A DNA stretch of 33,264 bases, taken from Candidatus Gastranaerophilales bacterium (GTDB taxonomy: Bacteria > Cyanobacteriota > Vampirovibrionia > Gastranaerophilales > Gastranaerophilaceae). Below are positions 7,617 through 16,028 of this stretch, in pieces. Location: positions 1-33,264 of the forward strand of contig CALUXW010000017.1 in NCBI GenBank assembly GCA_944324865.1, given 5' to 3'. Under the pieces are notes generated by a model that saw nothing but the letters and a program-made list of their open reading frames with translations, was not told the origin of the DNA and did no database searches. Made by a program: the position numbers and the translations under genes. How positions within the stretch are numbered: the stretch's first letter is position 1; the number at the start of each line of letters is the position of its first letter.

Positions 7617-8508
7617 ATGTTCTGCTCCGTTTTAGGCTTTTTACCCAATTTACAAATTTATTTTTCTTTGTTTCAATATTTTCCAAAGTATCTTCTTTTA
7701 ATTTTTCAGTGTCCCACTTTTGTGCATCAATATCTGTTAAACGCTTCTTGCTTCCAACATTTTTCATATCTTTAAAGTATTTAACTACATTGCCTCTATT
7801 GATTTCAACAGGTCCAGTAGTGTAAGACGGATCAATCAACCTCATTCTTACCTGTTTTGAAATTTCAGGACTTATATATTTTGAATATTCTTTTAATCTC
7901 AACATACCTTCATAGTTGCTTGAAATAGTTGTATCAAGGTTTTTAAACTTGTTATTTCTTATATTTTTAGCATATATTTGCTCCCATATTACAATTTCAT
8001 GTTCAACATCAACAAAAGCAACATAAACACTTACCCTATGGGTTGGATTAACAACATCCATACCTTGAATATTTGCGACATTCCACAATGTATTTTTCAA
8101 AAAATCTCTTTGAATATCAACAGAGCTTGTCATTACAACAAGTTTTTTTACCCCTATGGCACGACAAATTTTTCTTAATAAGGCATAATCAAGGTCATAA
8201 CCTTGTTGCAAAGAACCAAGTGTTTCAATATCATATTGATTAACACCCATATTAGTTAGGAGTCGTTGCGTTGTTGCAACACTTACTACACTAATTCCTG
8301 ATTTCACAAGGTTTGCACGAACATCCTGAAGAAAAAATTCAGGTGTCTTAAAATATGCATTATAGGGGTTAATTTGAGTTAAAATAGCATCTGAAACAAT
8401 ACCTATTCTTTCATAAGCAAAAGCGTTAGGTGAAAATAAACATATAAAAAACAATGAAAATAAAAACCTTATTATACCCCTTGTCATAGTAATTAAATTA
8501 TCATTCAT
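7603..8508 (-). CDS. secreted protein of unknown function with TolB-N/FlgO-like alpha/beta pattern
   Basis: A 301-residue protein with a clear signal peptide ending in SPNAFA (about residue 31), then a mature domain starting YERIGIVSD. I do not recognise a named family. The mature part alternates strands and helices: ERIGIVSD, FLQDVRANLVKSG, ISVVSV, LLRKICRAIGVKKLVVMTSS, and VSVYVAFVDVEHEIVIWEQIY. This is like the TolB N-terminal/FlgO/CsgG-type fold (a factor that builds up, is degraded as a helper, or is compared with 'vlW' strands). The C-terminal third is Lys-rich and probably extended. It is the first gene of the minus-strand motility operon and overlaps motA by 14 bases, so a role in assembling or anchoring the motor in the periplasm is plausible. 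An alternative start is Met8 (8487). Confidence 0.68.
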   Translation of the reverse strand: MNDNLITMTRGIIRFLFSLFFICLFSPNAFAYERIGIVSDAILTQINPYNAYFKTPEFFLQDVRANLVKSGISVVSVATTQRLLTNMGVNQYDIETLGSLQQGYDLDYALLRKICRAIGVKKLVVMTSSVDIQRDFLKNTLWNVANIQGMDVVNPTHRVSVYVAFVDVEHEIVIWEQIYAKNIRNNKFKNLDTTISSNYEGMLRLKEYSKYISPEISKQVRMRLIDPSYTTGPVEINRGNVVKYFKDMKNVGSKKRLTDIDAQKWDTEKLKEDTLENIETKKNKFVNWVKSLKRSRTYENL

Positions 8509-8566
8509 TTTTTTTATGTGAAAATCATATATTAAGATGAATTTTTGACATTTTTTAAAAAAACAT

Positions 8567-8593
8567 TAAATTTATTTCAAAAACTGCCGATAA
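8567..8593 (+). promoter_or_regulatory. sigma-28 (FliA) type flagellar promoter
   Basis: TAAA at 8567-8570 and GCCGATAA at 8586-8593 are separated by exactly 15 bases, an exact match to the sigma-28 consensus known from enteric bacteria. It lies 31 bases before fliJ, at the head of the fliJ-fliK-hook operon. A TTGACA at 8545-8550 with TAAATT 16 bases later overlaps it and could be a second, housekeeping promoter. Confidence 0.85.
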
Positions 8594-8624
8594 CTTCACG
8601 GTAAAACTATAATTGAGTATAAAA

Positions 8625-9080
8625 ATGCCTTTTCGCTATAGACTCCAAAAGTTCCTTGAAATAAGAATAAGAAAAAAAGAAGAGCAGCTACAGGAAGTAA
8701 TAAAAGCACAAAATGAAGTTGACAGGATTGAACTGCTTATCATTAAAAATAATAAAGATATTCAAGACACAAGAGTAAATATGCGAAAATCTGACCCTAT
8801 GATGTATGACGGATTCGATAAATTTTTAAAGCATCTTTATGAAAAAGGCGAAAAACTGGAGCTTGAAAGGCAAGAGGCTATAAAAAAACTTGAAGAAGAA
8901 AAAGAAAAGTTACATGAACGTGAAAAAGAAGTAAACGTCCTTGAAAAACACAAAGAGCATAAACGTGAAGAATATCTGCAAGAACAAAAGGCTTTGGAAT
9001 TAAAACAACTAAACGAAATAGGCGCACAAAAGCATTTTGCAAAAACAAGAGAAAAACAAGAAGAAGAAATGCTGGAGTAA
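8625..9080 (+). CDS. fliJ: flagellar export chaperone FliJ
   Basis: A cytoplasmic coiled-coil stalk protein of the flagellar type III export machine; it links the FliI ATPase ring to the FlhA gate. The 151-residue protein starts MPFRYRLQKFLEIRIRKKEE, the usual FliJ opening, and the rest is a long charged coiled coil rich in Lys and Glu. I chose the ATG at 8625, which matches the family N-terminus; a TTG at 8613 is in frame but unlikely. The Shine-Dalgarno is weak. It is the first gene behind the sigma-28 promoter. Low-complexity coiled coils make family calls less certain, but the neighbours agree. Confidence 0.8.
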   Translation: MPFRYRLQKFLEIRIRKKEEQLQEVIKAQNEVDRIELLIIKNNKDIQDTRVNMRKSDPMMYDGFDKFLKHLYEKGEKLELERQEAIKKLEEEKEKLHEREKEVNVLEKHKEHKREEYLQEQKALELKQLNEIGAQKHFAKTREKQEEEMLE

Positions 9081-9093
9081 CTCAGGGAGCAAA

Positions 9094-9726
9094 ATGATAA
9101 TCGAAAACACAACCACAACTGAACAAACTTACGAATCAACAGTACAAAATGTTACTGTTTCAGAAGATGCATACAGTAAAAAAAATCATGCAGGAGTATT
9201 CAAAAGCGAATTTGAAAAACTTTTATCAAATTTTTCAAAAGATAAAATTTTAAATAAAGATGATGAAATAAATAAACTTTTTTTGGATTTGGATTTTGCA
9301 TCACAATACGACATTGAAAGCATTAAAATAGGACAAGAAGATGCTATGTTTTTCTTAAATATAGTAAATCAAAACGGGCTTATTAATTATCAAATTCAAG
9401 ATGAAGGATTGGAAATTACAACAAAAAACGAACAGCAAATGCAAGTTTCAAAAAGTTTATTGTCAATGCTGCAAACATCTTACGATTCAAAAAAACCAAT
9501 AAGAATGGACTTTGATAATAATGTAACTGTTATTTTAAAGCTTGATGATAAAGGCAAAGTAAACGCACATTTTATTCCAGGAGACAAAGCTGTAGAAGAA
9601 TATTTAAAAAACAATATTCCTTATTTACGACAAAGATTTGACGAACAAAATATTTCATACTCAAATATAAGCTACAGGCAACACAAAGACCAAAACCAAA
9701 AAAATAAAAAGGAGAATAACCAATGA
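9094..9726 (+). CDS. FliK-like flagellar hook-length control protein
   Basis: A 210-residue protein with a polar, probably disordered N-terminal half. The C-terminal part, about residues 135-195, resembles the FliK hook-length domain: KPIRMDFDNNVTVILKLDD, then KVNAHFIPGDKAVEEYL, then IPYLRQRFDEQNISYSNISY. FliK is exported and measures the hook, then switches export from hook to filament subunits. Typical FliK proteins are longer (about 400 residues), so this would be a short form. The ATG at 9094 has GGGAG upstream. Its stop overlaps the ATG of the hook/rod gene, and fliJ precedes it by 13 bases, the usual fliJ-fliK-hook gene order. Confidence 0.68.
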   Translation: MIIENTTTTEQTYESTVQNVTVSEDAYSKKNHAGVFKSEFEKLLSNFSKDKILNKDDEINKLFLDLDFASQYDIESIKIGQEDAMFFLNIVNQNGLINYQIQDEGLEITTKNEQQMQVSKSLLSMLQTSYDSKKPIRMDFDNNVTVILKLDDKGKVNAHFIPGDKAVEEYLKNNIPYLRQRFDEQNISYSNISYRQHKDQNQKNKKENNQ

Positions 9727-10556
9727 AAGATGCATATGTTAATGCCATAAATATCCAAGCAGCAACAAGGAATTGGATGGATGCCGTAACGGAAAATATG
9801 GTAAATATGTATACTCCCGGGTATCGTGAAAATCAGGTTACTTTTAAAACCTTTTTAGATGCGGTGCAATTAGACGGTTATTTAAAAAATACAAGTCAAG
9901 GCAAAGCTATCCCAGGTACTTCGACAGAAAATGTTTTTTTGGAGGGCAACGGATATTTTGTTGTAAGAAACAATGAAGGCAGATTGGCATATACACGTTT
10001 AGGAGAATTTAAATTTGACGGTGAAGGTGTATATAAAGCCACTGATGGTTCAAAGGTCCAAGGCTACATATTAAATGACCATGGCGAAATTATGGCAGGT
10101 ACAAAATCACTTACCAGTGCAGAATTTGACGAAACTACAGCCAATGGCGGAGCACTAAGTATACCTACAACAGAAATTAAACTATGGATTGACCCTGATA
10201 ACGGTAAATTTTTAGGAAAGTATGACGAATATGAAATAAAAGAAGACGGAATTTTATACGGAAAGACTAATGGCGGTAAAGAAGCAACGCCTTTGTATAA
10301 AATTGCAGTTATGAACTTTCATAACCCTCAAGAATTATATCAATACAAAGACGGTTATTTTGTAGAAACAGCTGAATCAGGCAGACCTGTAATAGGAAAA
10401 GCAGAAATTACGAGTGGTATGATTGAATTGTCAAACATAGATTTTAAAGCAAATGCAACTTACTACCAAGAAGCAAAAATGCAAATGGAGCTTTCAAATA
10501 AGCTTATCTCAAGCTATAAACAACTTTTGCAAAACGCATTACAATTGTTGGACTAA
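9723..10556 (+). CDS. flagellar hook/rod protein, FlgE/FlgF/FlgG family
   Basis: An axial protein of the flagellum, exported by the type III apparatus. The N-terminal coil is followed by the family core VFLEGNGYFVVRNNEGRLAY, then TRLGEFKFDGEG. The C-terminal helix region SGMIELSNIDFKANATYYQE ends in a long amphipathic helix. At 277 residues it is close to FlgF/FlgG and shorter than most FlgE, so rod and hook roles cannot be separated. The position directly after fliJ and a FliK-like gene favours a hook-related protein. It has an AAGGAG site, starts in the stop of the previous gene (ATGA), and its stop overlaps that of convergent cysE by four bases. Confidence 0.85.
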   Translation: MKDAYVNAINIQAATRNWMDAVTENMVNMYTPGYRENQVTFKTFLDAVQLDGYLKNTSQGKAIPGTSTENVFLEGNGYFVVRNNEGRLAYTRLGEFKFDGEGVYKATDGSKVQGYILNDHGEIMAGTKSLTSAEFDETTANGGALSIPTTEIKLWIDPDNGKFLGKYDEYEIKEDGILYGKTNGGKEATPLYKIAVMNFHNPQELYQYKDGYFVETAESGRPVIGKAEITSGMIELSNIDFKANATYYQEAKMQMELSNKLISSYKQLLQNALQLLD

Positions 10557-11215
10557 GGCTGATTAATTTTCGCGCGCAGTTCTTGAACTTCATATTTAAG
10601 CCTGTTTAACTCGCATTTAATGGGATCAGGAATTCTATTGTGCAGGAGCTGACCTTGAATAAAAACCCTTTGTCTTACAATACGCCCGGGGATACCAACA
10701 ACAGTGGAGTGTTCTGGAACATCGTCCACCACAACAGAACCCGCACCAATATTTGTATAATCCCCAATTGTAATATTACCCAAAACTTTTGCACCCGCAC
10801 CAATTGTAACACTATTACCAACTGTCGGATGTCGCTTGCCTGTATCTTTACCTGTGCCGCCAAGTGTTACCCCTTGATAAATAAGAACGTCATCACCGAT
10901 TACTGTAGTTTCACCAATGACAACACCCATCCCATGGTCAATAAAAAAATTTTTACCAATAAGTGCACGAGGGTGAATTTCAATTCCTGTAAAAAAACGT
11001 GCCAATTGTGAAATTAGCCTTGGTATAAAAGGAATATGCCATTTTATAAGCTTATGAGCACAACGGTATGCCAAAAGCGCATGAAAACCAGGATATAAAA
11101 AAATTATCTCTGCTAAATTTCTTGCCGCAGGGTCTTTATCATATATTGTTTTTATATCATTACAGACAGTCTTAATTCCACGCACAAGAGATAAACCATG
11201 TTTTTTTTCATCCAT
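10553..11215 (-). CDS. cysE: serine O-acetyltransferase
   Basis: Transfers acetyl from acetyl-CoA to L-serine, giving O-acetylserine for cysteine synthesis. The 220-residue protein has the helical N-terminal domain and a left-handed beta-helix of hexapeptide repeats (about residues 80-175). The catalytic Asp93-His94 pair lies in FIDHGMGVVIGET and His129 in TGKRHPTVG. The start overlaps the stop of cysK by one base (TAATG), with a strong GGAGGT site. The usual C-terminal inhibitory tail, which binds the CysK active site, normally ends in Ile; here the end is KINQP, so complex formation in the classic manner is doubtful. Confidence 0.94.
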   Translation of the reverse strand: MDEKKHGLSLVRGIKTVCNDIKTIYDKDPAARNLAEIIFLYPGFHALLAYRCAHKLIKWHIPFIPRLISQLARFFTGIEIHPRALIGKNFFIDHGMGVVIGETTVIGDDVLIYQGVTLGGTGKDTGKRHPTVGNSVTIGAGAKVLGNITIGDYTNIGAGSVVVDDVPEHSTVVGIPGRIVRQRVFIQGQLLHNRIPDPIKCELNRLKYEVQELRAKINQP

Positions 11216-12153
11216 TAAAAAACACCTCCGGAAAGATACCTTTCACCATTATCAGGAAAAATGCACACTATCATTTCATCCCTGCCTTCAAAAAATATCT
11301 TTTTGTCAAGCTCAAGAGCGGCCTTTAAAACTGCACCGGAAGATATGCCCACCAAAAGCCCATCTTTTTTTGCCGCCTCTCGTGTTAATTTTATTGCATC
11401 ATCACTTTTAACATCTACAATTTTATCAATAAGGCTCTTGTCAAGGGTTTTTGGCACAAAATTCGCACCGATACCTTGAATTTTATGTGCTGCAGCAACT
11501 CCCTTGGTCAAAAGCGGACTCTCTGCAGGTTCTACACCTAAAATTTTAATTTTCGGGTTCAATTCTTTTAATCTTTTTGCCATTCCTGAAATTGTACCAC
11601 CTGTGCCAATTCCAGCAACCAAAAAACAAATTTTGCCATCCGTATCACTCCAAAGCTCATCAGCTGTTTTAATATGAGTAAGGGGATTATCAGGGTTTTC
11701 AAACTGCTGAGTTTGAAAAACATTTTTACCTTCTTTTTTAAGCTCATCGACAATTTGCGTTGCTTTATCCAGAGAACCTTTCATCCCAAGATTTTTAGGA
11801 GTCAAGACAATTTTCGCACCATAAGCCGAGATTAATTTTTTCCTCTCTTCACTCATATTCTCGGGCATAACTGCAATAAACTCAAGTCCCATAATACTTG
11901 CGCATAAGGCAAGTCCAACTCCAGTATTACCTGATGTAGGCTCTACAATTACTGTATCAGGTGTAACAAGACCCTTATCATATGCACTTTTTAGCATATT
12001 ATAAGCAACACGATCTTTTATTGAACCTGCAGGATTAAAATATTCAAGCTTAGCATATAAATTTTTGGGCTTATAACCGTCATAAGTCCCATTAACCTTA
12101 ACTATAGGCGTATTTCCTATTAATTCTAAAATATTAGAATACAATTTTGGCAT
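11215..12153 (-). CDS. cysK: cysteine synthase A (O-acetylserine sulfhydrylase)
   Basis: Makes L-cysteine from O-acetylserine and sulfide using pyridoxal phosphate. The 312-residue protein has the PLP lysine Lys46 in NPAGSIKDR, the substrate loop PTSGNTGVG (72-80) and the phosphate-binding loop GTGGTISG (183-190). I chose the ATG at 12153, which fits the family opening (LYSNILELIGNTPIVKV) and has AAAGGA upstream; a GTG at 12180 is unlikely. The first 20 bases lie inside the end of tyrS and the stop touches the cysE start, so tyrS, cysK and cysE form one tightly coupled unit. Confidence 0.94.
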   Translation of the reverse strand: MPKLYSNILELIGNTPIVKVNGTYDGYKPKNLYAKLEYFNPAGSIKDRVAYNMLKSAYDKGLVTPDTVIVEPTSGNTGVGLALCASIMGLEFIAVMPENMSEERKKLISAYGAKIVLTPKNLGMKGSLDKATQIVDELKKEGKNVFQTQQFENPDNPLTHIKTADELWSDTDGKICFLVAGIGTGGTISGMAKRLKELNPKIKILGVEPAESPLLTKGVAAAHKIQGIGANFVPKTLDKSLIDKIVDVKSDDAIKLTREAAKKDGLLVGISSGAVLKAALELDKKIFFEGRDEMIVCIFPDNGERYLSGGVF

Positions 12154-13327
12154 ATTTCCTTTTGCCCCCTTGTAAAACACCGGATTTATTAACTAAAAAG
12201 TCAACTGCAGCAACTTTTTCACTGTTAAATTTAACACCACCACCTGCTATAAGCCTTTTTGCTTCACCCTTACTCTGAACAAATTTCAAGCTCAATAATA
12301 AATCTGCTATGTTTTTAGGTTCGCTTAATTTAATTTCTTCAATATCATCAGGGACACCTTTTCTTTGAACAACATTAATAAACTCATTCTGAGCAATCGT
12401 TGCTTCGTTTTCCCCCTTATACATTCTTACTATTTCATAAGCAAGTCGCATTTTTTCATCACGCGGATTATTATCTTTATTGAAATCCAGGTCAGTTAAA
12501 AGCAAGTAATACTTTGGCATAAGTTCATCAGGAATACTCATAAGTTTGCCATACATATCTTTTGGACTGTCAGTAAATGAAATACAATGCTCAGGATAAG
12601 TTTTTGACATTTTGACCTGCCCATCCGTGCCTTCAATTAAAGGTACAAGCATAGCAATTTGCAAATCGTCAAAACCGTAATAAGCCTGAACATCTCTACC
12701 CATTAAAAGATTAAAACGCTGATCTGTTCCACCCAATTCAATATCAGCCTTGATTGCAACAGAATCATAAGCTTGCATTAAAGGATAAAAGAACTCTACA
12801 ACACTTATAGGGCGTCCCTGGGCGTATCTTTTTGCAAAGTCGTCCCGTGTAAGCATTTTTGCAACTGTTGTTGAAGTCGCGAGTTTGAGCATTTCAACAA
12901 AGCTCATTGTGTGCAACCAATCTGCATTATTTGTAACCTCAGCATTCGTTATGTCCACAACATTTGACATTTGCTCAAAATAGCTTTTTGCATTTTCTTC
13001 AACTTGTTCTTTTGAAAGTGCAGGACGGGTTTCAGACTTTCCCGAAGGGTCCCCTACCATAGCAGTTGCACCACCTACTATGAGCACAACCTGATGACCT
13101 AAATCTTGAAATTGTTTTAATTTGCGCATAACAACACTATGGCCCAGATGTAAATCTGGGCGAGTCGGATCAAGACCCAATTTAACCCGTAAAGGACGAT
13201 TTTCCTTATGAGCTTTTTGAAGTTTATATGCAAGCCCCATAAAACCATCAGGCAAGATTTCTGCGCCACGACTTAATAATTTTGCTTCATCAATAAATTT
13301 TTGTTCAATTTTTAATTCTTCAGTCAT
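12134..13327 (-). CDS. tyrS: tyrosyl-tRNA synthetase
   Basis: Charges tRNA-Tyr with tyrosine. A 397-residue class I synthetase with the HIGH-type motif HLGH (60-63) in KLGLDPTRPDLHLGHSVV, and the tyrosine-pocket pattern ADIELGGTDQRFN. The KMSKS motif appears as KMSKT (239-243). A C-terminal S4 RNA-binding domain ends in GKRKYAKIVF. The GLDPTxPDLHLGH form marks the TyrZ-like bacterial subgroup. The start ATG has TGAGGA upstream. The 56 bases before it are too short for a T-box leader. It overlaps cysK by 20 bases; why a synthetase leads a cysteine operon is unclear, and shared regulation is not visible. Confidence 0.93.
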   Translation of the reverse strand: MTEELKIEQKFIDEAKLLSRGAEILPDGFMGLAYKLQKAHKENRPLRVKLGLDPTRPDLHLGHSVVMRKLKQFQDLGHQVVLIVGGATAMVGDPSGKSETRPALSKEQVEENAKSYFEQMSNVVDITNAEVTNNADWLHTMSFVEMLKLATSTTVAKMLTRDDFAKRYAQGRPISVVEFFYPLMQAYDSVAIKADIELGGTDQRFNLLMGRDVQAYYGFDDLQIAMLVPLIEGTDGQVKMSKTYPEHCISFTDSPKDMYGKLMSIPDELMPKYYLLLTDLDFNKDNNPRDEKMRLAYEIVRMYKGENEATIAQNEFINVVQRKGVPDDIEEIKLSEPKNIADLLLSLKFVQSKGEAKRLIAGGGVKFNSEKVAAVDFLVNKSGVLQGGKRKYAKIVF

Positions 13328-13383
13328 TTTTTCCTCAAGTTACTGCCAGACAATAATAGCACAACAGAAAAAAAACGTCACGC

Positions 13384-14925
13384 TTAAATAAGCGACAAAT
13401 ACTCTTTCTGACTATTTTCAAGAACATCTTGAGGAACGGCCTTTATAAATGACCAGGGCAATTTCTTTTTAGTATTATCAAAAGGCATTACTGCAACATC
13501 TTTAATATCTTTAAACTTGCCTTTGTCACTGAATTCTTTCCAAACATGCTTAAATGCACCGAGATTGCCCCCACGTTCACAAACTTTAATTATATAATCA
13601 GCAAGAGATTTATCATAACGCGACAAAACAGCCTGAATTAAATCCCACTCTATGCTCGCAAAACGAAAGGCAATGTTTTTCTTTCGCAGATTTTTCATTA
13701 TAAACAGCATTTTTTTCTCAAGCGATTTAAAGTTATCCATTTGGACATTTTCAAATGGTGTATGAGCTTTTGGAATAAAGTTTGAAATAGAATAAGTAAA
13801 ATCAAACCCTCGATTCTGCTTTTTTAAATCTTGTGCAAGATCAATAAAAGCCTTTATATCCTCATCTGTTTCATAAGGCAACCCTATCATAACATATATC
13901 TTAAGACCCTTTAATCCTGCCTTACGAGCAGTTTTTACAGTCGCATAAATTTGCTCGTTGGTTAAATCTTTATTTATAATTTTTCTCAATCGTTCGCTTC
14001 CAGCCTCAATGGCTATTGTGGCATGTCTTTGTCCGCAATCAACAAGTGTTCTAAATAACTTTTCATCAGCTAAATCAGCCCTAAGGGAAGATATCGAAAG
14101 TTCAATTGGAGAAATTTTATTTTTTTCACCAATAAAATCTATAATTTTGTCAAAATCCGGATGTCCTGCAACATAAGCACCTAAGAGTGCTATTTTATTT
14201 GTATATTTTAATGCATTAGAAAGAGAGTTTATAATTTTTTTAGTATCCAAAAATCTTACCGGAAAATTCATCCAGCTAGCAATACAAAAATTACACATTT
14301 TAGGACATCCACGTTCTATTTCTATTACGTATGTATCTTTAAAAAAACTTTTATCACTTAAAATAGGGGTTGAAACAGGCTCACTAAGATTATCACGTAA
14401 AAGACTTACATTATATTTGCCGTATTTAGGCACCCAAATACCATCAAAGTCTTTTAGTTTTTCTAAAATTTCACTTCTTTTTAAGTTTTTGTTATCTGCA
14501 ATAAACTTAAAAACTTTTTGTAATAATTGCCCTTCACCAATGCTTATAAAATCGTAAAAATCCTTGTATGGCAATGGATTCGAATTAACTGCAGGTCCAC
14601 CTGCAAATACAATAGGGTCATCTTCCTCTCTTTGTGAAGATTTTAAAGGAATATTATATTTTTTCAACATTTTAATTACTGTTAAAATGTCTATTTCAAA
14701 ACTCGTTGAAAAACCCATCACCTTAACATCTTTTAACTTGCAGCGGGTTACTTTTGTATCTGCATAAATACGTTCAACAAAAACTTCGTCCATCAAATCA
14801 AGCATTTTAAATATTGACAAATACCCAAGCGAAGCCATTGCAAAGCTCTCAATAGCAGGAAACGCAAACCAAGCATTAATTTTTGGATGTTTATTAATCT
14901 TTTGAGTATATAAATATCTTTCCAT
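13384..14925 (-). CDS. B12-binding-type radical SAM protein
   Basis: A 513-residue radical SAM enzyme of unknown substrate. Residues 1-130 form a cobalamin-binding-like alpha/beta region, ending in FAGGPAVNSNPLPY and FYDFISIGEG, typical of B12-type radical SAM families. The iron-sulfur site is CPKMCNFC (Cys207, Cys211, Cys214), set in the phrase YVIEIERGC. The TIM-barrel part includes IAIEAGSERLR and LKIYVMIGLPYETDEDI. The cobalamin-binding DxHxxG motif is not evident, so cobalamin may not actually bind. The start overlaps the stop of the permease gene by one base. Related proteins are widespread in cyanobacteria and other anaerobes, with a methyltransferase or rearrangement role suspected but not shown. 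Confidence 0.85.
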   Translation of the reverse strand: MERYLYTQKINKHPKINAWFAFPAIESFAMASLGYLSIFKMLDLMDEVFVERIYADTKVTRCKLKDVKVMGFSTSFEIDILTVIKMLKKYNIPLKSSQREEDDPIVFAGGPAVNSNPLPYKDFYDFISIGEGQLLQKVFKFIADNKNLKRSEILEKLKDFDGIWVPKYGKYNVSLLRDNLSEPVSTPILSDKSFFKDTYVIEIERGCPKMCNFCIASWMNFPVRFLDTKKIINSLSNALKYTNKIALLGAYVAGHPDFDKIIDFIGEKNKISPIELSISSLRADLADEKLFRTLVDCGQRHATIAIEAGSERLRKIINKDLTNEQIYATVKTARKAGLKGLKIYVMIGLPYETDEDIKAFIDLAQDLKKQNRGFDFTYSISNFIPKAHTPFENVQMDNFKSLEKKMLFIMKNLRKKNIAFRFASIEWDLIQAVLSRYDKSLADYIIKVCERGGNLGAFKHVWKEFSDKGKFKDIKDVAVMPFDNTKKKLPWSFIKAVPQDVLENSQKEYLSLI

Positions 14926-15953
14926 TAACTTTCCTGTTCTTTTATTCTTTTTAAATATAATTCATCAACCAAAACACATATTACACTGGCAATTGCAGGA
15001 CCTAAAATTACACCCCAAAAGCCCAAAAATCTTGCACCCACAAGCAGCGATATAATTATTGTCAAAGGGTGCATATCCATTAATTTCCCAAAAATCACAG
15101 GACGTAAAATCTGATTTTCGAGCCACTGCACTATCATGAATATAGCAAATGTTAAAAGCACAAATACAAAACCATGGCCTGCAGCACTTATAAGACCTGC
15201 AGCAACTGCAATTGTGGGACCAATTACCGGAATTACATCTAAAATAAATGTTATAAAGCCGAGTATTAGAGCATGTTTATGACCAATAAGCAATAAACCT
15301 GCCATTGTTAATATTCCTACAAATGCCATTGAAAGCACTTGTCCAAAAACATACCCACCTACTCTGTTTGAAATAGTGTCAACAATTTCACCTGCACGAA
15401 CTTTATATTTTTCAGGGAAAAATGCTATAAATACATTTCTAATATGCGTTTCATCATAAGCTAAATAAAATATCATAATTGTAACTGCCAATACAGTTGT
15501 AAAAGAATTTGCAACAATTTTACCTGCTTCAATAGAATGAGCAAAAACATTTTGCACAATAGGTGCCATATCAACTTTTAATGCTTCAGCATTAATTATT
15601 TTAGCAAGAGAAAATCCAAAAATGTTAAAATTTAAAACATGTTGAATTTCATCTACATAATTAGGGAAATTTTGTATAATAATTAAAATTTGTTTAACAC
15701 TTACAACAAAAAGTGGCACGAAAAAGCCTAAAACACCAACTAAAAACAAAAGCAAAATAAGACTTACCGCAAGAACTCTGGGCATGTACTTTTGCAGTTT
15801 TGTAACAAGCGGATTAATAGCACAAGTCAGCACATAAGCTGCAAAAAGCATTAAAAGAATATCTGCTATGTTTCCCGCCAAAAAAGCTAAAAGCATTAAA
15901 ATAAAGAATACAAAAGTATTTTTTAAAGTTAAATATCTGTCTAAATAAGGCAT
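14925..15953 (-). CDS. AI-2E family (PerM-like) permease
   Basis: A 342-residue inner-membrane protein with about seven or eight hydrophobic segments, arranged as in the AI-2E/PerM family. Conserved patterns include FLGFWGVILGPAIASV near the C-terminus and ILDVIPVIGPTIAV before it. Members are described as transporters or as exporters of autoinducer-2, and some move Na+/H+; the substrate cannot be told from sequence. The ATG at 15953 has a strong GGAG site seven bases upstream. It overlaps the radical SAM gene by one base, so both are probably one transcript, divergent from lysA. Confidence 0.88.
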   Translation of the reverse strand: MPYLDRYLTLKNTFVFFILMLLAFLAGNIADILLMLFAAYVLTCAINPLVTKLQKYMPRVLAVSLILLLFLVGVLGFFVPLFVVSVKQILIIIQNFPNYVDEIQHVLNFNIFGFSLAKIINAEALKVDMAPIVQNVFAHSIEAGKIVANSFTTVLAVTIMIFYLAYDETHIRNVFIAFFPEKYKVRAGEIVDTISNRVGGYVFGQVLSMAFVGILTMAGLLLIGHKHALILGFITFILDVIPVIGPTIAVAAGLISAAGHGFVFVLLTFAIFMIVQWLENQILRPVIFGKLMDMHPLTIIISLLVGARFLGFWGVILGPAIASVICVLVDELYLKRIKEQES

Positions 15954-15981
15954 TTTTTTCTCCTTTTATAAACTTTTTTTA

Positions 15982-15990
15982 TGTTACAAT
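15982..15990 (+). promoter_or_regulatory. candidate extended -10 promoter of lysA
   Basis: TGTTACAAT fits an extended -10 element (TGn before TACAAT), 38 bases before the lysA start. No good -35 box is seen, as expected for extended -10 promoters. Confidence 0.4.
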
Positions 15991-16028
15991 CATTATCATA
16001 ATTTAGCAAGATAAAATAGGATAATAAT

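Noticed and set aside
8837..9139. Minus-strand Cys/Ser-rich open frame opposite fliJ
   Set aside because: It is the antisense shadow of a Lys/Glu-rich coiled coil and has no ribosome site.
13328..13383. Possible T-box leader before tyrS
   Set aside because: Only 56 bases lie between the genes and no specifier hairpin or antiterminator sequence can fit.
15954..16028. Possible lysine riboswitch before lysA
   Set aside because: The gap is 75 bases, far shorter than the known L-box, and shows no matching conserved core.
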